This document shows, piece after piece, positions 9,196 through 20,862 of a DNA stretch of 64,000 nt. The translations under genes were made by a program, and so were the position numbers. Under the pieces are notes generated by a model. The model did not search any database. It had not been told where the DNA came from and saw nothing but the letters and a program-made list of their open reading frames with translations. The stretch comes from an uncultured bacterium (GTDB lineage: Bacteria > Planctomycetota > JAJSAM01 > JAJVHW01): positions 62,001-126,000 of the forward strand of contig CALKVK010000033.1 in NCBI GenBank assembly GCA_937996235.1. Reading direction: 5' to 3'. Position 1 is the first letter of the stretch, and the number at the start of each line of letters is the position of its first letter.

Positions 9196-9231
9196 CCTTG
9201 GGTATCGAGCCCGGGGCGCACCGCGCTTGAA

Positions 9232-9254
9232 CCCTCGGTCGGCATGCCCGAGGG
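9232..9254 (-). terminator. Candidate hairpin terminator after the 9265-9810 gene
   Basis: CCCTCGG (9232-9238) and CCGAGGG (9248-9254) form a 7-bp perfect stem, 9-nt loop, 10 nt past the stop of the upstream gene and before the kinase start. No U-tract, as common in very G+C-rich genomes. Confidence 0.4.
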
Positions 9255-9264
9255 GCGACTCGGC

Positions 9265-9810
9265 TCAGACGGTGGCCAGTCGGCCGTCGCGGTGGACGGC
9301 GAAGCCGTCGAGGCTGCCGTCGAGCGCGTCGCCCGGCGGGTGGAAGTCGGCGCGCCAGCGGACGGGGAACACCGCCTCGCGCGGCCGTCCGAGACGCCCG
9401 AGCCACGCAGCGATCTCGTCGGGGGCGGGGACGAGGACGCCGTGCCAGAGCGGCACCTGTCCCCCCGGTGTGCAGAGGGTCGGCTCGCGTTCGCGGAGGC
9501 CCCCGGCGTCGCCGGGCACGAAGGTCAGATGGCCGACGAGCTCGCTCCCGTCCGCGAGCGTGAACGTCGCGCGGAGGAGGAAGCGCCCGGGCGGGAACTC
9601 GACCGACCCGTCGCCGAGGGCGGCGTCGGTCTCGAGCGGCAGCACCGTCTGGTCGTCGGGACCGGAGAGGTGGCCGTCCGGTCCGGGGAACCACCACGCG
9701 CCGGTCGCGCGCAGGTCGTGCTCGGAGAGCGTGTCGAGTTGGCGCCGCCCGGGGTAGCGGTCGGCGCCGGGATCGCTGCGTCCGTCCGCGGACGCCTCGT
9801 CGTACCACAT
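9265..9810 (-). CDS. Hypothetical protein, about 181 aa
   Basis: I do not recognise a family. The protein is soluble-looking, with no signal peptide or membrane segment, and is rich in Gly, Pro and aromatic residues (ATGAWWFPGPDGHLSG, FPPGRFLLRATFTLADGSEL, AVFPVRWRADFHPPGDALDG), suggesting a beta-rich fold. The alternation of TFTLADGSELVGHLTF with a later VRWRADFH strand could be a small beta-barrel or sandwich. The ATG at 9810 is preceded at 6 nt by TACGAT, a leaderless-type promoter. It lies 29 nt downstream of the ABC permease gene but seems to have its own promoter. Confidence 0.65.
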   Translation of the reverse strand: MWYDEASADGRSDPGADRYPGRRQLDTLSEHDLRATGAWWFPGPDGHLSGPDDQTVLPLETDAALGDGSVEFPPGRFLLRATFTLADGSELVGHLTFVPGDAGGLREREPTLCTPGGQVPLWHGVLVPAPDEIAAWLGRLGRPREAVFPVRWRADFHPPGDALDGSLDGFAVHRDGRLATV

Positions 9811-9816
9811 GCCGCG

Positions 9817-9822
9817 ATCGTA
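9817..9822 (-). promoter_or_regulatory. Candidate -10 element, leaderless start of the 9810 gene
   Basis: On the minus strand TACGAT is followed by 6 nt (cgcggc) and the ATG at 9810. It is identical in hexamer and spacing to the element before the gene at 1873. Confidence 0.45.
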
Positions 9823-9839
9823 CGCGCGGCTGCGGGTCG

Positions 9840-11987
9840 TCAGTCCACGAACACCTCGCGGCCGGTCGGCTGCGGTGCGGGCCACTCCGCGGCGAGGTGG
9901 ACTGCGAGTCGGCGGCCGTCCGGCGCCGTGCGCACCGCGCTCCGGCGGACGAGCGTGCCCATCCACACGAGGCCGAGCGGGCCGAGCGCGAGGGCGACGA
10001 CGGTCCAGCAGACCGCCTCGGCGCGGGTCGTGCACCGCCGCAGCGCCTGACGACCCGCGTGCCACGCGCACAGCGCGGCGACGCACAGCGACAGCGCGAG
10101 CCACGGCGTGCCCAGTCCGCCGGCGACCGTCCCGTCGAGCCACCAGCGCGACTCGAGCTCCTCCCACGTCCGCGGTGCCGGGCGCAGCCACGAGAGCGCG
10201 ACGAGGAGCGGAGGCCGCGCGAGGGTGACGCTCCCGAGCAGACCGGCGAGCACACGCTCGGCCGGTTCGCGCGGCGCGAGCGTCGTGTCGGCGACGAGCG
10301 GAGCCGCCGCCCCGGCGGGGAGCACCCGTGCGCGCAGGCGCACGTCCATGTCGCGGTACGGCGGGCGTGCGACGGCGAAGGCCGGCTCCCCCCGGTCGAG
10401 CACGAGCCGCCACGCGCCGAGGCTCTCGTCGGGCGCGACAGGGAGGAGCGCGGAGCGCCGCTCGGCGAAGTCGAGGAGCAGGATGCCGTCGCGGACGCGC
10501 AGCGCCAGCGCGTTCGCGCGGTCGGTGACGCCGAGCGCCACGGCGACCGAGTCCGCCGGGTCCGCGAGCTCCACGGCCGCTCCCGCGGGCAGGTCGATGC
10601 GCCGGACGCTCACCGGCACGGCGTCCGCGTCGAGCCCGGGCGCGGGTTGCCGCTCGGCGCGGAGCGCGAGGCGTGCGACGGGATCGACGACCCCGAACAC
10701 GACCGTCTCGAGCGCTCCCGCAGTGCTCGCGAGCATCTGCGGCCACTGGGGCGGCACGAATGCTGCGTCCGAGAAACGCGGCGCGCCGTCGGCCGGCGTT
10801 CCGGCCGTCCAGCCGTCGGGTCCGAGCGATCCGATGTCGCGCCAGGTGACGGGTCTCTCCGCCGGGTCCGCGACGACCTGTGCGACGAGCCGCCCCTCGC
10901 GCAGCTGGAGTCGCACCGCGCGCGGCAGCGGACGTCCGCCGTCTGCTCCGACCAGATGAGACACACGCCGTTCGGCGCGACCAGCGCGGAGAACGGTGTC
11001 CCCGCGTGTGCGGCGTACCCTGGGCGCGGCGCCCCAGATCTCCGTCGCGTGCAGCCGCCGCTCGGCTCGGCTCACGTGCACGTGCGCCCAGTTGAGCGCC
11101 GGACCCGGGAGTGCGGTGGCGTAGTCGGCGTCGTTCGTGACGACGTCCGCGAGCGGAGCGTCGCGGGACTCGTCCCAGATGCGCACGCGGATCTCGCCCC
11201 GCTTCACACGCGCGGATCGCACGAAGCGGATGGCGCCGTCGTCCGTGACGTGCACGGCGGGGAACGCGCGCGCGAGCGCGTTGCCGAGCCCGGTGCGCGC
11301 CCACGTCGCGGCCTCGAGCCACGCGCCTCCGAGCAACGCCAGCGTGAGCAGCGCCGCGGGGCGCAGCAGGCGCGGCGCGCCGTCGCCGCGGACCTCCCGA
11401 GCGGGGAACAGGACGGCGAGTGTCGCGACCGCGGAGACCGCGACCAGCAGCGCGAGCGACGGGCCGTCGTCGCGCGACTGCAGCGCGACGAACCCGATGG
11501 TTCCGAGGAGCACGGCGACGACGGGGCGCATCCAGGCACGGCGCACGCTGCCGGCGAGCCGCGCGAGCGCCCAGGGGTACGCCGCGAAGCAGAACGCCAG
11601 CGGCAGGTGCCACGCGTGCAGGTCGCCGGCGTCGGCGCTCGCCGCGCCCCAGATCCGGGTGCCGTGCTCGGAAGGCGCCAGCAGCAGGCCGGGCCACGGC
11701 GCGAGCACCGCGATCGCGAGGGCCACCAGCCCGCCGAGCGTCCGCGCGACGCGGATCCGGGTGCGCGAGAGCGCGCGGTGCCGCAGGAACGCGTCGTGCT
11801 CCGCACGGTGGTCGAGCCATCCGTGCCAGGCACCCAGCGCGGCGCCGGCGGCGAGCGCGGCCCAGAGCACGATCTCGCCCGGGTGGCTGTCGTACGCGGC
11901 GCCGAAGCCGACGGCGGCCAGGGCGAGCGCGACGAGCGTCACCACGGGCAGGAGCTCGCGGAGCTCCTTGCGCAGGATCCACATCAT
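9840..11987 (-). CDS. ABC transporter permease-like membrane protein, large extracytoplasmic domain
   Basis: 715 aa. The N-terminal third has about six membrane segments (LLPVVTLVALALAAVGFGAA, IVLWAALAAGAALGAW, VALAIAVLAPWPGLLLA). A long hydrophilic region (about 240-600) has alternating beta-strand-like stretches. Two to three more segments follow near the C-terminus (PWLALSLCVAALCAWHAG, WTVVALALGPLGLVWMG). ATG 11987 overlaps the ATPase stop (ATGA), so it is very likely the membrane partner of that ATPase, as in YtrA-controlled ABC systems. Substrate unknown; the large middle domain is unusual for such a permease. Confidence 0.75.
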   Translation of the reverse strand: MMWILRKELRELLPVVTLVALALAAVGFGAAYDSHPGEIVLWAALAAGAALGAWHGWLDHRAEHDAFLRHRALSRTRIRVARTLGGLVALAIAVLAPWPGLLLAPSEHGTRIWGAASADAGDLHAWHLPLAFCFAAYPWALARLAGSVRRAWMRPVVAVLLGTIGFVALQSRDDGPSLALLVAVSAVATLAVLFPAREVRGDGAPRLLRPAALLTLALLGGAWLEAATWARTGLGNALARAFPAVHVTDDGAIRFVRSARVKRGEIRVRIWDESRDAPLADVVTNDADYATALPGPALNWAHVHVSRAERRLHATEIWGAAPRVRRTRGDTVLRAGRAERRVSHLVGADGGRPLPRAVRLQLREGRLVAQVVADPAERPVTWRDIGSLGPDGWTAGTPADGAPRFSDAAFVPPQWPQMLASTAGALETVVFGVVDPVARLALRAERQPAPGLDADAVPVSVRRIDLPAGAAVELADPADSVAVALGVTDRANALALRVRDGILLLDFAERRSALLPVAPDESLGAWRLVLDRGEPAFAVARPPYRDMDVRLRARVLPAGAAAPLVADTTLAPREPAERVLAGLLGSVTLARPPLLVALSWLRPAPRTWEELESRWWLDGTVAGGLGTPWLALSLCVAALCAWHAGRQALRRCTTRAEAVCWTVVALALGPLGLVWMGTLVRRSAVRTAPDGRRLAVHLAAEWPAPQPTGREVFVD

Positions 11988-12889
11988 GTCGCCGCTCCCG
12001 CGGTGGCGCCCGCCGTCGTGTAGTCGATGAAGAGGTCCTCGAGCGTCAGGCGCTCGACGTCGACCGTGTGCGCGCCGTGCTCGCGTGCCCACGCCGCGGC
12101 GGCGTCGGAGCCGTCGCACACCGCGAGCGCGACGGAGCGCCCGCGCGTCCGCATGCGCAGCAGCCCGTGCAGCTCGCACGCCGCGGGTGGGTCGCCTTCG
12201 AAGTGCGCGTGGACGCGCACGATGCGCTCCTTCACCTCGTCGACGGCGCCGTTCACGCGCAGCACGCCCTCGTGCAGGATCGCCACGCGATCGGCCACGC
12301 GCTCGACGTCCGCGAGCACGTGCGACGTGAAGAGCACCGTGCGGCCGTCCTCCTGGACGAGGTCGATCATGACCTCGAGGAACTCGCGGCGGACGACCGG
12401 GTCGAGACCGAGCGCGGGGTCGTCGAGGATGACGACCTCGGGCCGCGGCGCGAGCGCCACGGCCAGCGCGACCTGCGCCCTCTGACCGCGGGAGAGATGA
12501 CGGACACGCGCGCGCGGGTCGAGTCCGAGGCGCGCGAGGTGCACGTCGAACTGCTGCGCGTCGAACCCCGGGAGCGTCGCGCGCTGGAAGTCGCGCAGCG
12601 TCGCGAGTCGCATCCACGGGACGAGCCGCTGTCCCTCCGCCACGAACCCGATGCGCGCGCGGCCCTCGGGCGGCAGGTCCGAGGCGTCCATGCCCAGGAT
12701 CTCCGCGCGGCCGCGCGTCGGGCGCTGGAGCCCGAGCAGGCAGCGCAGCGCGGTGGACTTGCCGGCTCCGTTGCGACCGAGGAGCGCGAACACGCTACCG
12801 CGCGGCACGTCGAGCGAGAGCTCCTGCAGGGCCGCGCGCTCGCCGTACCAGTGCGTCAGCCGGTCGAAGCGGATCACCGCGTCGCTCAT
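11984..12889 (-). CDS. ABC transporter ATP-binding protein
   Basis: 301 aa. A full nucleotide-binding domain: Walker A GRNGAGKST, Q-loop near VAEGQ, signature LSRGQRAQVALAVAL (LSRGQ variant of LSGGQ), Walker B VVILDDPALGLDP, H-loop TSHVLADVE. In Walker B the usual catalytic Glu after the Asp is a second Asp (LDDP), a conservative change worth noting. It overlaps GntR by ATGA upstream and the permease by ATGA downstream, forming a three-gene operon of the YtrA-BC type. It powers export or drug/peptide-responsive transport; substrate unknown. Confidence 0.93.
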   Translation of the reverse strand: MSDAVIRFDRLTHWYGERAALQELSLDVPRGSVFALLGRNGAGKSTALRCLLGLQRPTRGRAEILGMDASDLPPEGRARIGFVAEGQRLVPWMRLATLRDFQRATLPGFDAQQFDVHLARLGLDPRARVRHLSRGQRAQVALAVALAPRPEVVILDDPALGLDPVVRREFLEVMIDLVQEDGRTVLFTSHVLADVERVADRVAILHEGVLRVNGAVDEVKERIVRVHAHFEGDPPAACELHGLLRMRTRGRSVALAVCDGSDAAAAWAREHGAHTVDVERLTLEDLFIDYTTAGATAGAAT

Positions 12890-13290
12890 GCGTCCTCCTT
12901 CGCGGTCACGGGGAACACGAGCGTGGCGAGGGCGTCCTCGAAGACCCGACGCACCTGGGCCTCGTCGAGGCCGAGGTGGACGGCGTCGGTCAGCACGGTG
13001 TCGAGCGCCGCGCGGCAGCGGCGCAGCCCTTCGGCCGTCCGCAGCACCGCCCGCGGCTCGGCGATGAACGTCCCGGCGCCGCGCCGCGACACCGTGACCC
13101 CTTCCGCGTCGAGGACCTGGTACGCGCGTGCGACCGTGTTCGGGTTGACGACGAGGTCGTGCGCGAGGTCGCGGACCGACGGCAGCCGGTCGCCGCGCGT
13201 CAGCCGGCCCGTGGCGACGGCGTGCTTCACGGCGTTGACGAGCTGCTGGAAGAGCGGTTCGGGGGCGGCGGGGTCGATGCGGAGAAGCAT
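12886..13290 (-). CDS. GntR-family (YtrA-type) transcriptional regulator
   Basis: 134 aa, the short form typical of the YtrA subfamily: an N-terminal winged helix (PLFQQLVNAVKHAVATGRL, GDRLPSVRDLAHDL, VVNPNTVARAYQVLDAEGVT, RRGAGTFIAE) and only a small C-terminal helical part rather than a ligand domain. It heads an operon with an ABC ATPase and permease; each junction is a 4-nt ATGA overlap. It probably represses its own operon by binding the TTGTACTA...TAGTACAA palindrome just upstream, where a TACTAT -10 overlaps the operator. Confidence 0.92.
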   Translation of the reverse strand: MLLRIDPAAPEPLFQQLVNAVKHAVATGRLTRGDRLPSVRDLAHDLVVNPNTVARAYQVLDAEGVTVSRRGAGTFIAEPRAVLRTAEGLRRCRAALDTVLTDAVHLGLDEAQVRRVFEDALATLVFPVTAKEDA

Positions 13291-13303
13291 GGCTGCGTTC
13301 GTC

Positions 13304-13326
13304 TTGTACTAGTGCAAATAGTACAA
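13304..13326 (-). promoter_or_regulatory. Palindromic operator of the GntR/ABC operon
   Basis: TTGTACTA (13304-13311), 7 nt, TAGTACAA (13319-13326): perfect 8-bp inverted repeat in an otherwise G+C-rich stretch, 13 nt upstream of the regulator ATG. The minus-strand -10-like TACTAT (13323-13318) lies inside the operator, so binding would block RNA polymerase. Symmetry and placement fit YtrA-type autoregulation. Confidence 0.7.
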
Positions 13327-13368
13327 TGTTCACGCGAGGCGTCAAGGGGGCGTTTCGAACGATGCGGC

Positions 13369-14121
13369 TCAGGCCGCTTCGTGGCCGGTGCGCGCGAGGG
13401 CGAGGGCGATGCGGTCCGCGACCTCGCCGGGCGTCGCGCCGGAGGTGTCGATGACGAGATCCGCCTCGGCGTAGAGCGGCGCGCGGGCGGCGAGGATCTG
13501 CCGCAGCTCCGCCATCGCGTCCGCGCGCGCCTCGAGCGGGCGATGGTCGCCCTGCGCGACGACGCGCTCCATGTGGTCCTCCGGGCGCGCCCGGAGCCAG
13601 ACGGTCACGCATGCGCGCTTCAGCCGGTCGAACGTCTCGCGCACCGTCACGACGCCGCCGCCGGTCGCGAGGACGGCGTGCTCGCCGCGCGTCAGGAACT
13701 CGCCCAGCACGTCCGACTCGAGGCGCCGGTAGAGCCCCTCGCCGTGCACCGAGAACACGTCGTAGAGCGGCAGTCCCGCGCGCTCCTCGACGAGCTGGTC
13801 GAGCTCGACGAACGCCGTCCCGAGGCGCCGCGCGAGTTCCGGGCCGACCGTGCTCTTGCCCGCGCCCCGGAGACCGAGCAGCGCGACGGTGGGCCGCGCG
13901 CCCTCCTGGAGCAGTTCCGCGGCGGTCGTGTGCAGCGCCCGCGCGAGGTGCGCGAGGTTGACCACGGAGATGTTCGCGCGCCCCGTCTCGACCTGCCCGA
14001 CGAAGCGCGTCGAGAGGCCGCAGTGCTCGGCCAGCGTCGCGAGGCTCCAGCCGCGCCGGCGGCGGAGCTGTCGGATGTTCTGACCGAGCGAGCGGACGAG
14101 TGCCGCGTCCTGGGGCTCCAT
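13369..14121 (-). CDS. boxR: BoxR-type regulator: HTH fused to shikimate-kinase-like domain
   Basis: 250 aa. N-terminal Cro/CI-type helix-turn-helix (about 12-66: LGQNIRQLRRRRGWSLATLA, GLSTRFVGQVETGRANISV). The C-terminal part is shikimate-kinase-like with P-loop GLRGAGKSTVG (83-93), the ELDQLVE metal/substrate region, GGGVV and an LRARPEDHMERV lid-like stretch. This fusion is the hallmark of BoxR/BzdR regulators, in which the kinase-like domain senses benzoyl-CoA. It is divergent from boxC with 147 nt between, so it probably represses boxCB until benzoyl-CoA accumulates. A -10-like TATAGT sits 7 nt before its ATG. Confidence 0.92.
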   Translation of the reverse strand: MEPQDAALVRSLGQNIRQLRRRRGWSLATLAEHCGLSTRFVGQVETGRANISVVNLAHLARALHTTAAELLQEGARPTVALLGLRGAGKSTVGPELARRLGTAFVELDQLVEERAGLPLYDVFSVHGEGLYRRLESDVLGEFLTRGEHAVLATGGGVVTVRETFDRLKRACVTVWLRARPEDHMERVVAQGDHRPLEARADAMAELRQILAARAPLYAEADLVIDTSGATPGEVADRIALALARTGHEAA

Positions 14122-14128
14122 CGTCGGA

Positions 14129-14134
14129 ACTATA
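14129..14134 (-). promoter_or_regulatory. Candidate boxR -10 element (near-leaderless)
   Basis: Minus-strand TATAGT, 7 nt, then the boxR ATG at 14121. The same A/T island reads TATACT on the plus strand (14131-14136), which could serve the opposite direction toward boxC. Confidence 0.4.
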
Positions 14135-14155
14135 CTGCGCGCCACGTCGCGGGCT

Positions 14156-14178
14156 ACGGAAACATAATGCTTGTCCGT
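14156..14178. promoter_or_regulatory. Inverted repeat in the boxR-boxC intergenic region, possible BoxR operator
   Basis: ACGGA (14156-14160), 13 nt including an A/T-rich aacataat, TCCGT (14174-14178). CATAAT (14163-14168) could be the boxC -10, inside the repeat. TCCGT is followed closely by a second related TTCCGTCAC. BoxR binding here is inference; other BoxR/BzdR sites contain TGCA-type repeats, which I did not see clearly. Confidence 0.35.
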
Positions 14179-14268
14179 GCGTTCCGTCACACGTACGCTG
14201 CGCGGCCCCCTGCCGGGGAACCCGCCACGTCCACGAGCCGACCCCACGAGCCGACCCAGGAGCCGAGC

Positions 14269-15957
<1,689 letters not shown>

Positions 15958-16009
15958 GGCACCGTCCGCCCGCCATCCCGAGGCACCCCACGACCCGAGG
16001 AGTCCCGCC

Positions 16010-17455
16010 ATGTCCGTCGCAGACCTGTCCGGCAAGATCCCCAACAACGTCGACCTGAAGTCCGACCGGCGCCTCCTGCGCGCGCTCGAGAGCTGGCAGC
16101 CGAAGTTCATCGACTGGTGGATGGAGATGGGCCCGGAGGGCTTCCAGGCGGACGACGTCTATCTGCGCACCGCGATCAGCGTCGACCGCGCCGGATGGGC
16201 GCACTTCGGCCACGTGCGCATGCCCGAGTACCGCTGGGGCATCTTCCTGGCCGACCCCGTGCCGGACCGGAAGATCCCGTTCGGCGACTTCGCCGGGCAG
16301 CCGGCCTGGCAGACGGTGCCCGGTGAGTACCGCAACATGCTGCGGCGCATCATCGTGACGCAGGCGGACACGGAGCCCGCGTCGGTCGAGCAGCAGCGGC
16401 TCCTCGGGCAGACGGCGCCGTCGCTCTACGACATGCGCAACCTGTTCCAGGTGAACGTCGAGGAGGGCCGCCACCTCTGGGCGATGGTCTACCTGCTCCA
16501 GACCTACTTCGGGCGCGACGGCCGCGAGGAGGCGGAGGACCTGCTGCACCGCCGCTCGGGCAACGCCGACAAGCCGCGCATCCTCACGACGTTCAACGAT
16601 CCGTGCGAGGACTGGCTCTCGTTCTTCATGTTCACGACGTTCACGGATCGCGACGGCAAGTTCCAGCTCCAGGCCCTCGCGCAGTCCGGCTTCGACCCGC
16701 TCTCGCGCACGTGCCGTTTCATGCTGACCGAGGAAGCGCACCACATGTTCGTCGGCGAGACCGGCGTACAGCGCGTCGTTCAGCGCACGTGCGAGGTGAT
16801 GAGCGAGGTCGGCAGCGACGCGGCGGACGTGCGCCGCGCCGGCGCCGTGGACCTGGCGACCATCCAGAAGTACCTGAACCAGTGGTTCTCGAGCTCGGTC
16901 GACCTGTTCGGCGGCGAGCGCTCGAGCAACGCCGCGACCTTCTTCGCGACGGGCCTGAAGGGCCGGTTCATGGAGGAGGAGCGCTACACCGACCACGTCT
17001 GCCTCGAGGGCACGTACGAGCTGCCGATCGTCCAGGGCGACCGGCTGTCGGTCGAGCAGGTGCCGCTGCGCAACGCGATGAACGAGGTCCTCCGCGACGA
17101 CTACGTGGACGACTGCGAGAACACCGTGCGCCGCTGGAACCTCGTGCTGCAGAACCACGGCCGCGAGGAGCGCCTCTACCTCCCGCACCGCCGCTTCAAC
17201 CGCCGCGTCGGCGAGTACGCCATCGGGGAGTTCGGCGAGACCCGCTTCGATCCGCAGGGCAACCTGATCTCGGAGCACGAGTGGACGCGGCGCCGCGACG
17301 AGTGGCTGCCGACCGCCGCGGACCTCGCGTTCGTGAAGGGGCTGATGCACCCGGTCGTCGAGCCCGGGAAGATCGCCGCCTGGATCGCGCCGCCCAAGAA
17401 GGGCATCAACGACCAGCCGTTCGAGTTCGAGTACGTCCGCCACCCGGCTGCGTAG
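16010..17455 (+). CDS. boxB: Benzoyl-CoA 2,3-epoxidase oxygenase subunit BoxB
   Basis: 481 aa, matching BoxB. It is a di-iron ferritin-like epoxidase that converts benzoyl-CoA to 2,3-epoxybenzoyl-CoA using O2 and electrons from a BoxA reductase. The helical core shows Glu/His iron-ligand candidates: NLFQVNVEEGRHLWAMVY (E-x2-H) and FMLTEEAHHMFVGE (E-x2-H), about 90 residues apart. Other conserved-looking stretches: IPNNVDLKSDRRLLRALESW, HFGHVRMPEYRWGIFLADP, LYLPHRRFNRRVGEYAIG. ATG follows GAGGAG. It lies 52 nt after boxC. boxA, boxD and a benzoate-CoA ligase are not in this window. Confidence 0.95.
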   Translation: MSVADLSGKIPNNVDLKSDRRLLRALESWQPKFIDWWMEMGPEGFQADDVYLRTAISVDRAGWAHFGHVRMPEYRWGIFLADPVPDRKIPFGDFAGQPAWQTVPGEYRNMLRRIIVTQADTEPASVEQQRLLGQTAPSLYDMRNLFQVNVEEGRHLWAMVYLLQTYFGRDGREEAEDLLHRRSGNADKPRILTTFNDPCEDWLSFFMFTTFTDRDGKFQLQALAQSGFDPLSRTCRFMLTEEAHHMFVGETGVQRVVQRTCEVMSEVGSDAADVRRAGAVDLATIQKYLNQWFSSSVDLFGGERSSNAATFFATGLKGRFMEEERYTDHVCLEGTYELPIVQGDRLSVEQVPLRNAMNEVLRDDYVDDCENTVRRWNLVLQNHGREERLYLPHRRFNRRVGEYAIGEFGETRFDPQGNLISEHEWTRRRDEWLPTAADLAFVKGLMHPVVEPGKIAAWIAPPKKGINDQPFEFEYVRHPAA

Positions 17456-17481
17456 TCCGCAAGCAGGCTCGGGGACCGTCG

Positions 17482-17503
17482 GCGCGCGGGAGCACCCGCG
17501 CGC
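17482..17503 (+). terminator. Hairpin terminator after boxB
   Basis: GCGCGCGGG (17482-17490), loop agca, CCCGCGCGC (17495-17503): a perfect 9-bp GC stem starting 26 nt after the boxB stop. No U-tract follows. A second hairpin (17514-17552) may reinforce it. Confidence 0.6.
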
Positions 17504-17513
17504 TGCGTGTTGC

Positions 17514-17552
17514 GGGGGGTGCCCGCCCGGCATCGTCGGAGCGACACCCCCC
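17514..17552 (+). terminator. Second GC hairpin after the box operon
   Basis: GGGGGGTG (17514-17521) pairs with CACCCCCC (17545-17552), 8 bp, with a 23-nt loop that can itself pair in part (CCG/CGG). It lies between the box operon and the ccm promoter. Confidence 0.4.
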
Positions 17553-17681
17553 CCGGGCTGCTACCCTCGGCGACGCGATGTTCACGCGATCGTCACGTAT
17601 CCCGGGGCGCCTCGCGTGGACCATGCCGACGTGCGCAGGCGGCGGTGATCCAGGTCACCGTCCCGCGCTCGTCGGGCGTCC

Positions 17682-17687
17682 TAGAAT
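17682..17687 (+). promoter_or_regulatory. Candidate -10 of the ccm operon
   Basis: TAGAAT in an otherwise G+C-rich spacer, 46 nt before the ccmE ATG. A GGAGG ribosome binding site at about 17719 lies between the predicted transcription start and the ATG. No good -35. Confidence 0.4.
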
Positions 17688-17732
17688 CGTGATCGTGGTC
17701 GCACGGAGCGGCCGCGCCGGAGGTACGGCAGC

Positions 17733-18173
17733 ATGAGCAAGTCGGTCCGCCTCGCAGTGCCCTTCCTGCTGATCTTCGGGGGCCTCGCCGGGCTCGTCGC
17801 GATGGGCGTCGCGCAGGGCGGAGTGCCCGAGGCGCAGGTGCACCAGATCGTGGCCGGGGAGTTCCCCGACCGCGAGGTGAAGGTGCACGGCTTCCTCGCC
17901 GCGATCGAGAGCGCGGAGCGCCCCCTGCGCTTCAGCGTGGTCGACAAGGAGAACCCGGAGCTGCGCATCCCGGTCGTCTGCGACCGGACCCGGCCCGACA
18001 CCTTCCAGGAGACGTACGACGTCGCCGTGCAGGGGCGCTGGGACCCCGAGGCCAAGCACTTCGTGGCGGACCAGATCTTCTCGAAGTGCCCCTCGAAGTA
18101 CGAGGCGGAGTCCAAGGCCGGGCAGACGATGCCGCAGCTCGCGTCCGACGTGGGCGTCGGACAGCCCGAGTAG
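17733..18173 (+). CDS. ccmE: Haem chaperone CcmE, CxxxY variant
   Basis: 146 aa, normal length. An N-terminal membrane anchor (LAVPFLLIFGGLAGLVAMGV) precedes an OB-fold (VKVHGFLAAIESAERPLRFS, FQETYDVAVQGRWDPEAKHF). CcmE takes haem from CcmC/CcmAB, binds it covalently, and passes it to CcmF for attachment to apocytochrome c. The classical haem-binding motif is HxxxY. Here the equivalent site reads FSKCPSKYEAES, with Cys119 and Tyr123 (CPSKY). That is the CxxxY form known from archaea and some Desulfovibrio-type bacteria (System I*). First gene of the nine-gene ccm operon; GGAGG precedes the ATG. Confidence 0.93.
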   Translation: MSKSVRLAVPFLLIFGGLAGLVAMGVAQGGVPEAQVHQIVAGEFPDREVKVHGFLAAIESAERPLRFSVVDKENPELRIPVVCDRTRPDTFQETYDVAVQGRWDPEAKHFVADQIFSKCPSKYEAESKAGQTMPQLASDVGVGQPE

Positions 18174-18184
18174 GCCCGGTCGAG

Positions 18185-20336
<2,152 letters not shown>

Positions 20337-20347
<11 letters not shown>

Positions 20348-20861
20348 CGTCGCCAGCGCGCTCCTCGTGTCCGCCGTGCTCCTGGCCGGCAACGCGGCGC
20401 CGGCCTTCGCGCAGGCGGTCGGCGCCGTGCACGACCACGCCGGGAAGATCCGGCTCGAGGAACTCCCGGTCGAGCTGCGCACGCGGGCGCGGACGCTCTG
20501 GTCGAACGTGATCTGCGCGTGCCCGAGCGAGAACTGGTCCAAGTCCCTGCTCAACTGTCCGGACGGCTGCGCGGACGCGCAGAAGCAGGAGATCCTGCAG
20601 CATCTGCAGGACGGTTGGGACGACGAGGCCATCCTGAAGGAGCAGCTCGACAAGTACTCCTCACGGGTCATCGGCGCGCCCGACGACGTGCTCTCGTATG
20701 CGCTCCCCCTGGCGGCCCTCGTCGCGTCCGTGGTGGTGCTCGGCACCGTGTACGCGTCGCTGCGGCGTCGCTCCGCCCAGGAACGCGCCGAGCGCGGCAC
20801 GGTGCGCGCCGACGAGGGCGAACTCGCCGCGGTGGAGCGCGAACTCCAGGAGTTGCGCTGA
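20337..20861 (+). CDS. ccmH: CcmH-like thiol protein with atypical cysteine motif
   Basis: 174 aa. Signal peptide (VASALLVSAVLLAGNAAPAFA), a small helical periplasmic domain, one membrane helix (LAALVASVVVLGTVYASL), and a charged cytoplasmic tail. Position and layout match CcmH/CycL, which reduces apocytochrome cysteines. The normal LRCxxCQ motif is replaced by WSNVICACPSENW (Cys60, Cys62), with another pair in NCPDGC (Cys74, Cys78). The helix QEILQHLQDGWDDEAILKEQ resembles the CcmH three-helix bundle. TTG start 20337 is preceded by AAGG and overlaps ccmF. Function as a thiol reductase is likely but the chemistry may differ. Confidence 0.78.
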
Positions 20862-20862
20862 G

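Noticed and set aside
5774..10255. 1493-codon open frame on the minus strand
   Set aside because: It crosses the kinase and neighbouring genes in another frame and has the Arg/Ala-rich composition of G+C shadow frames with no domains.
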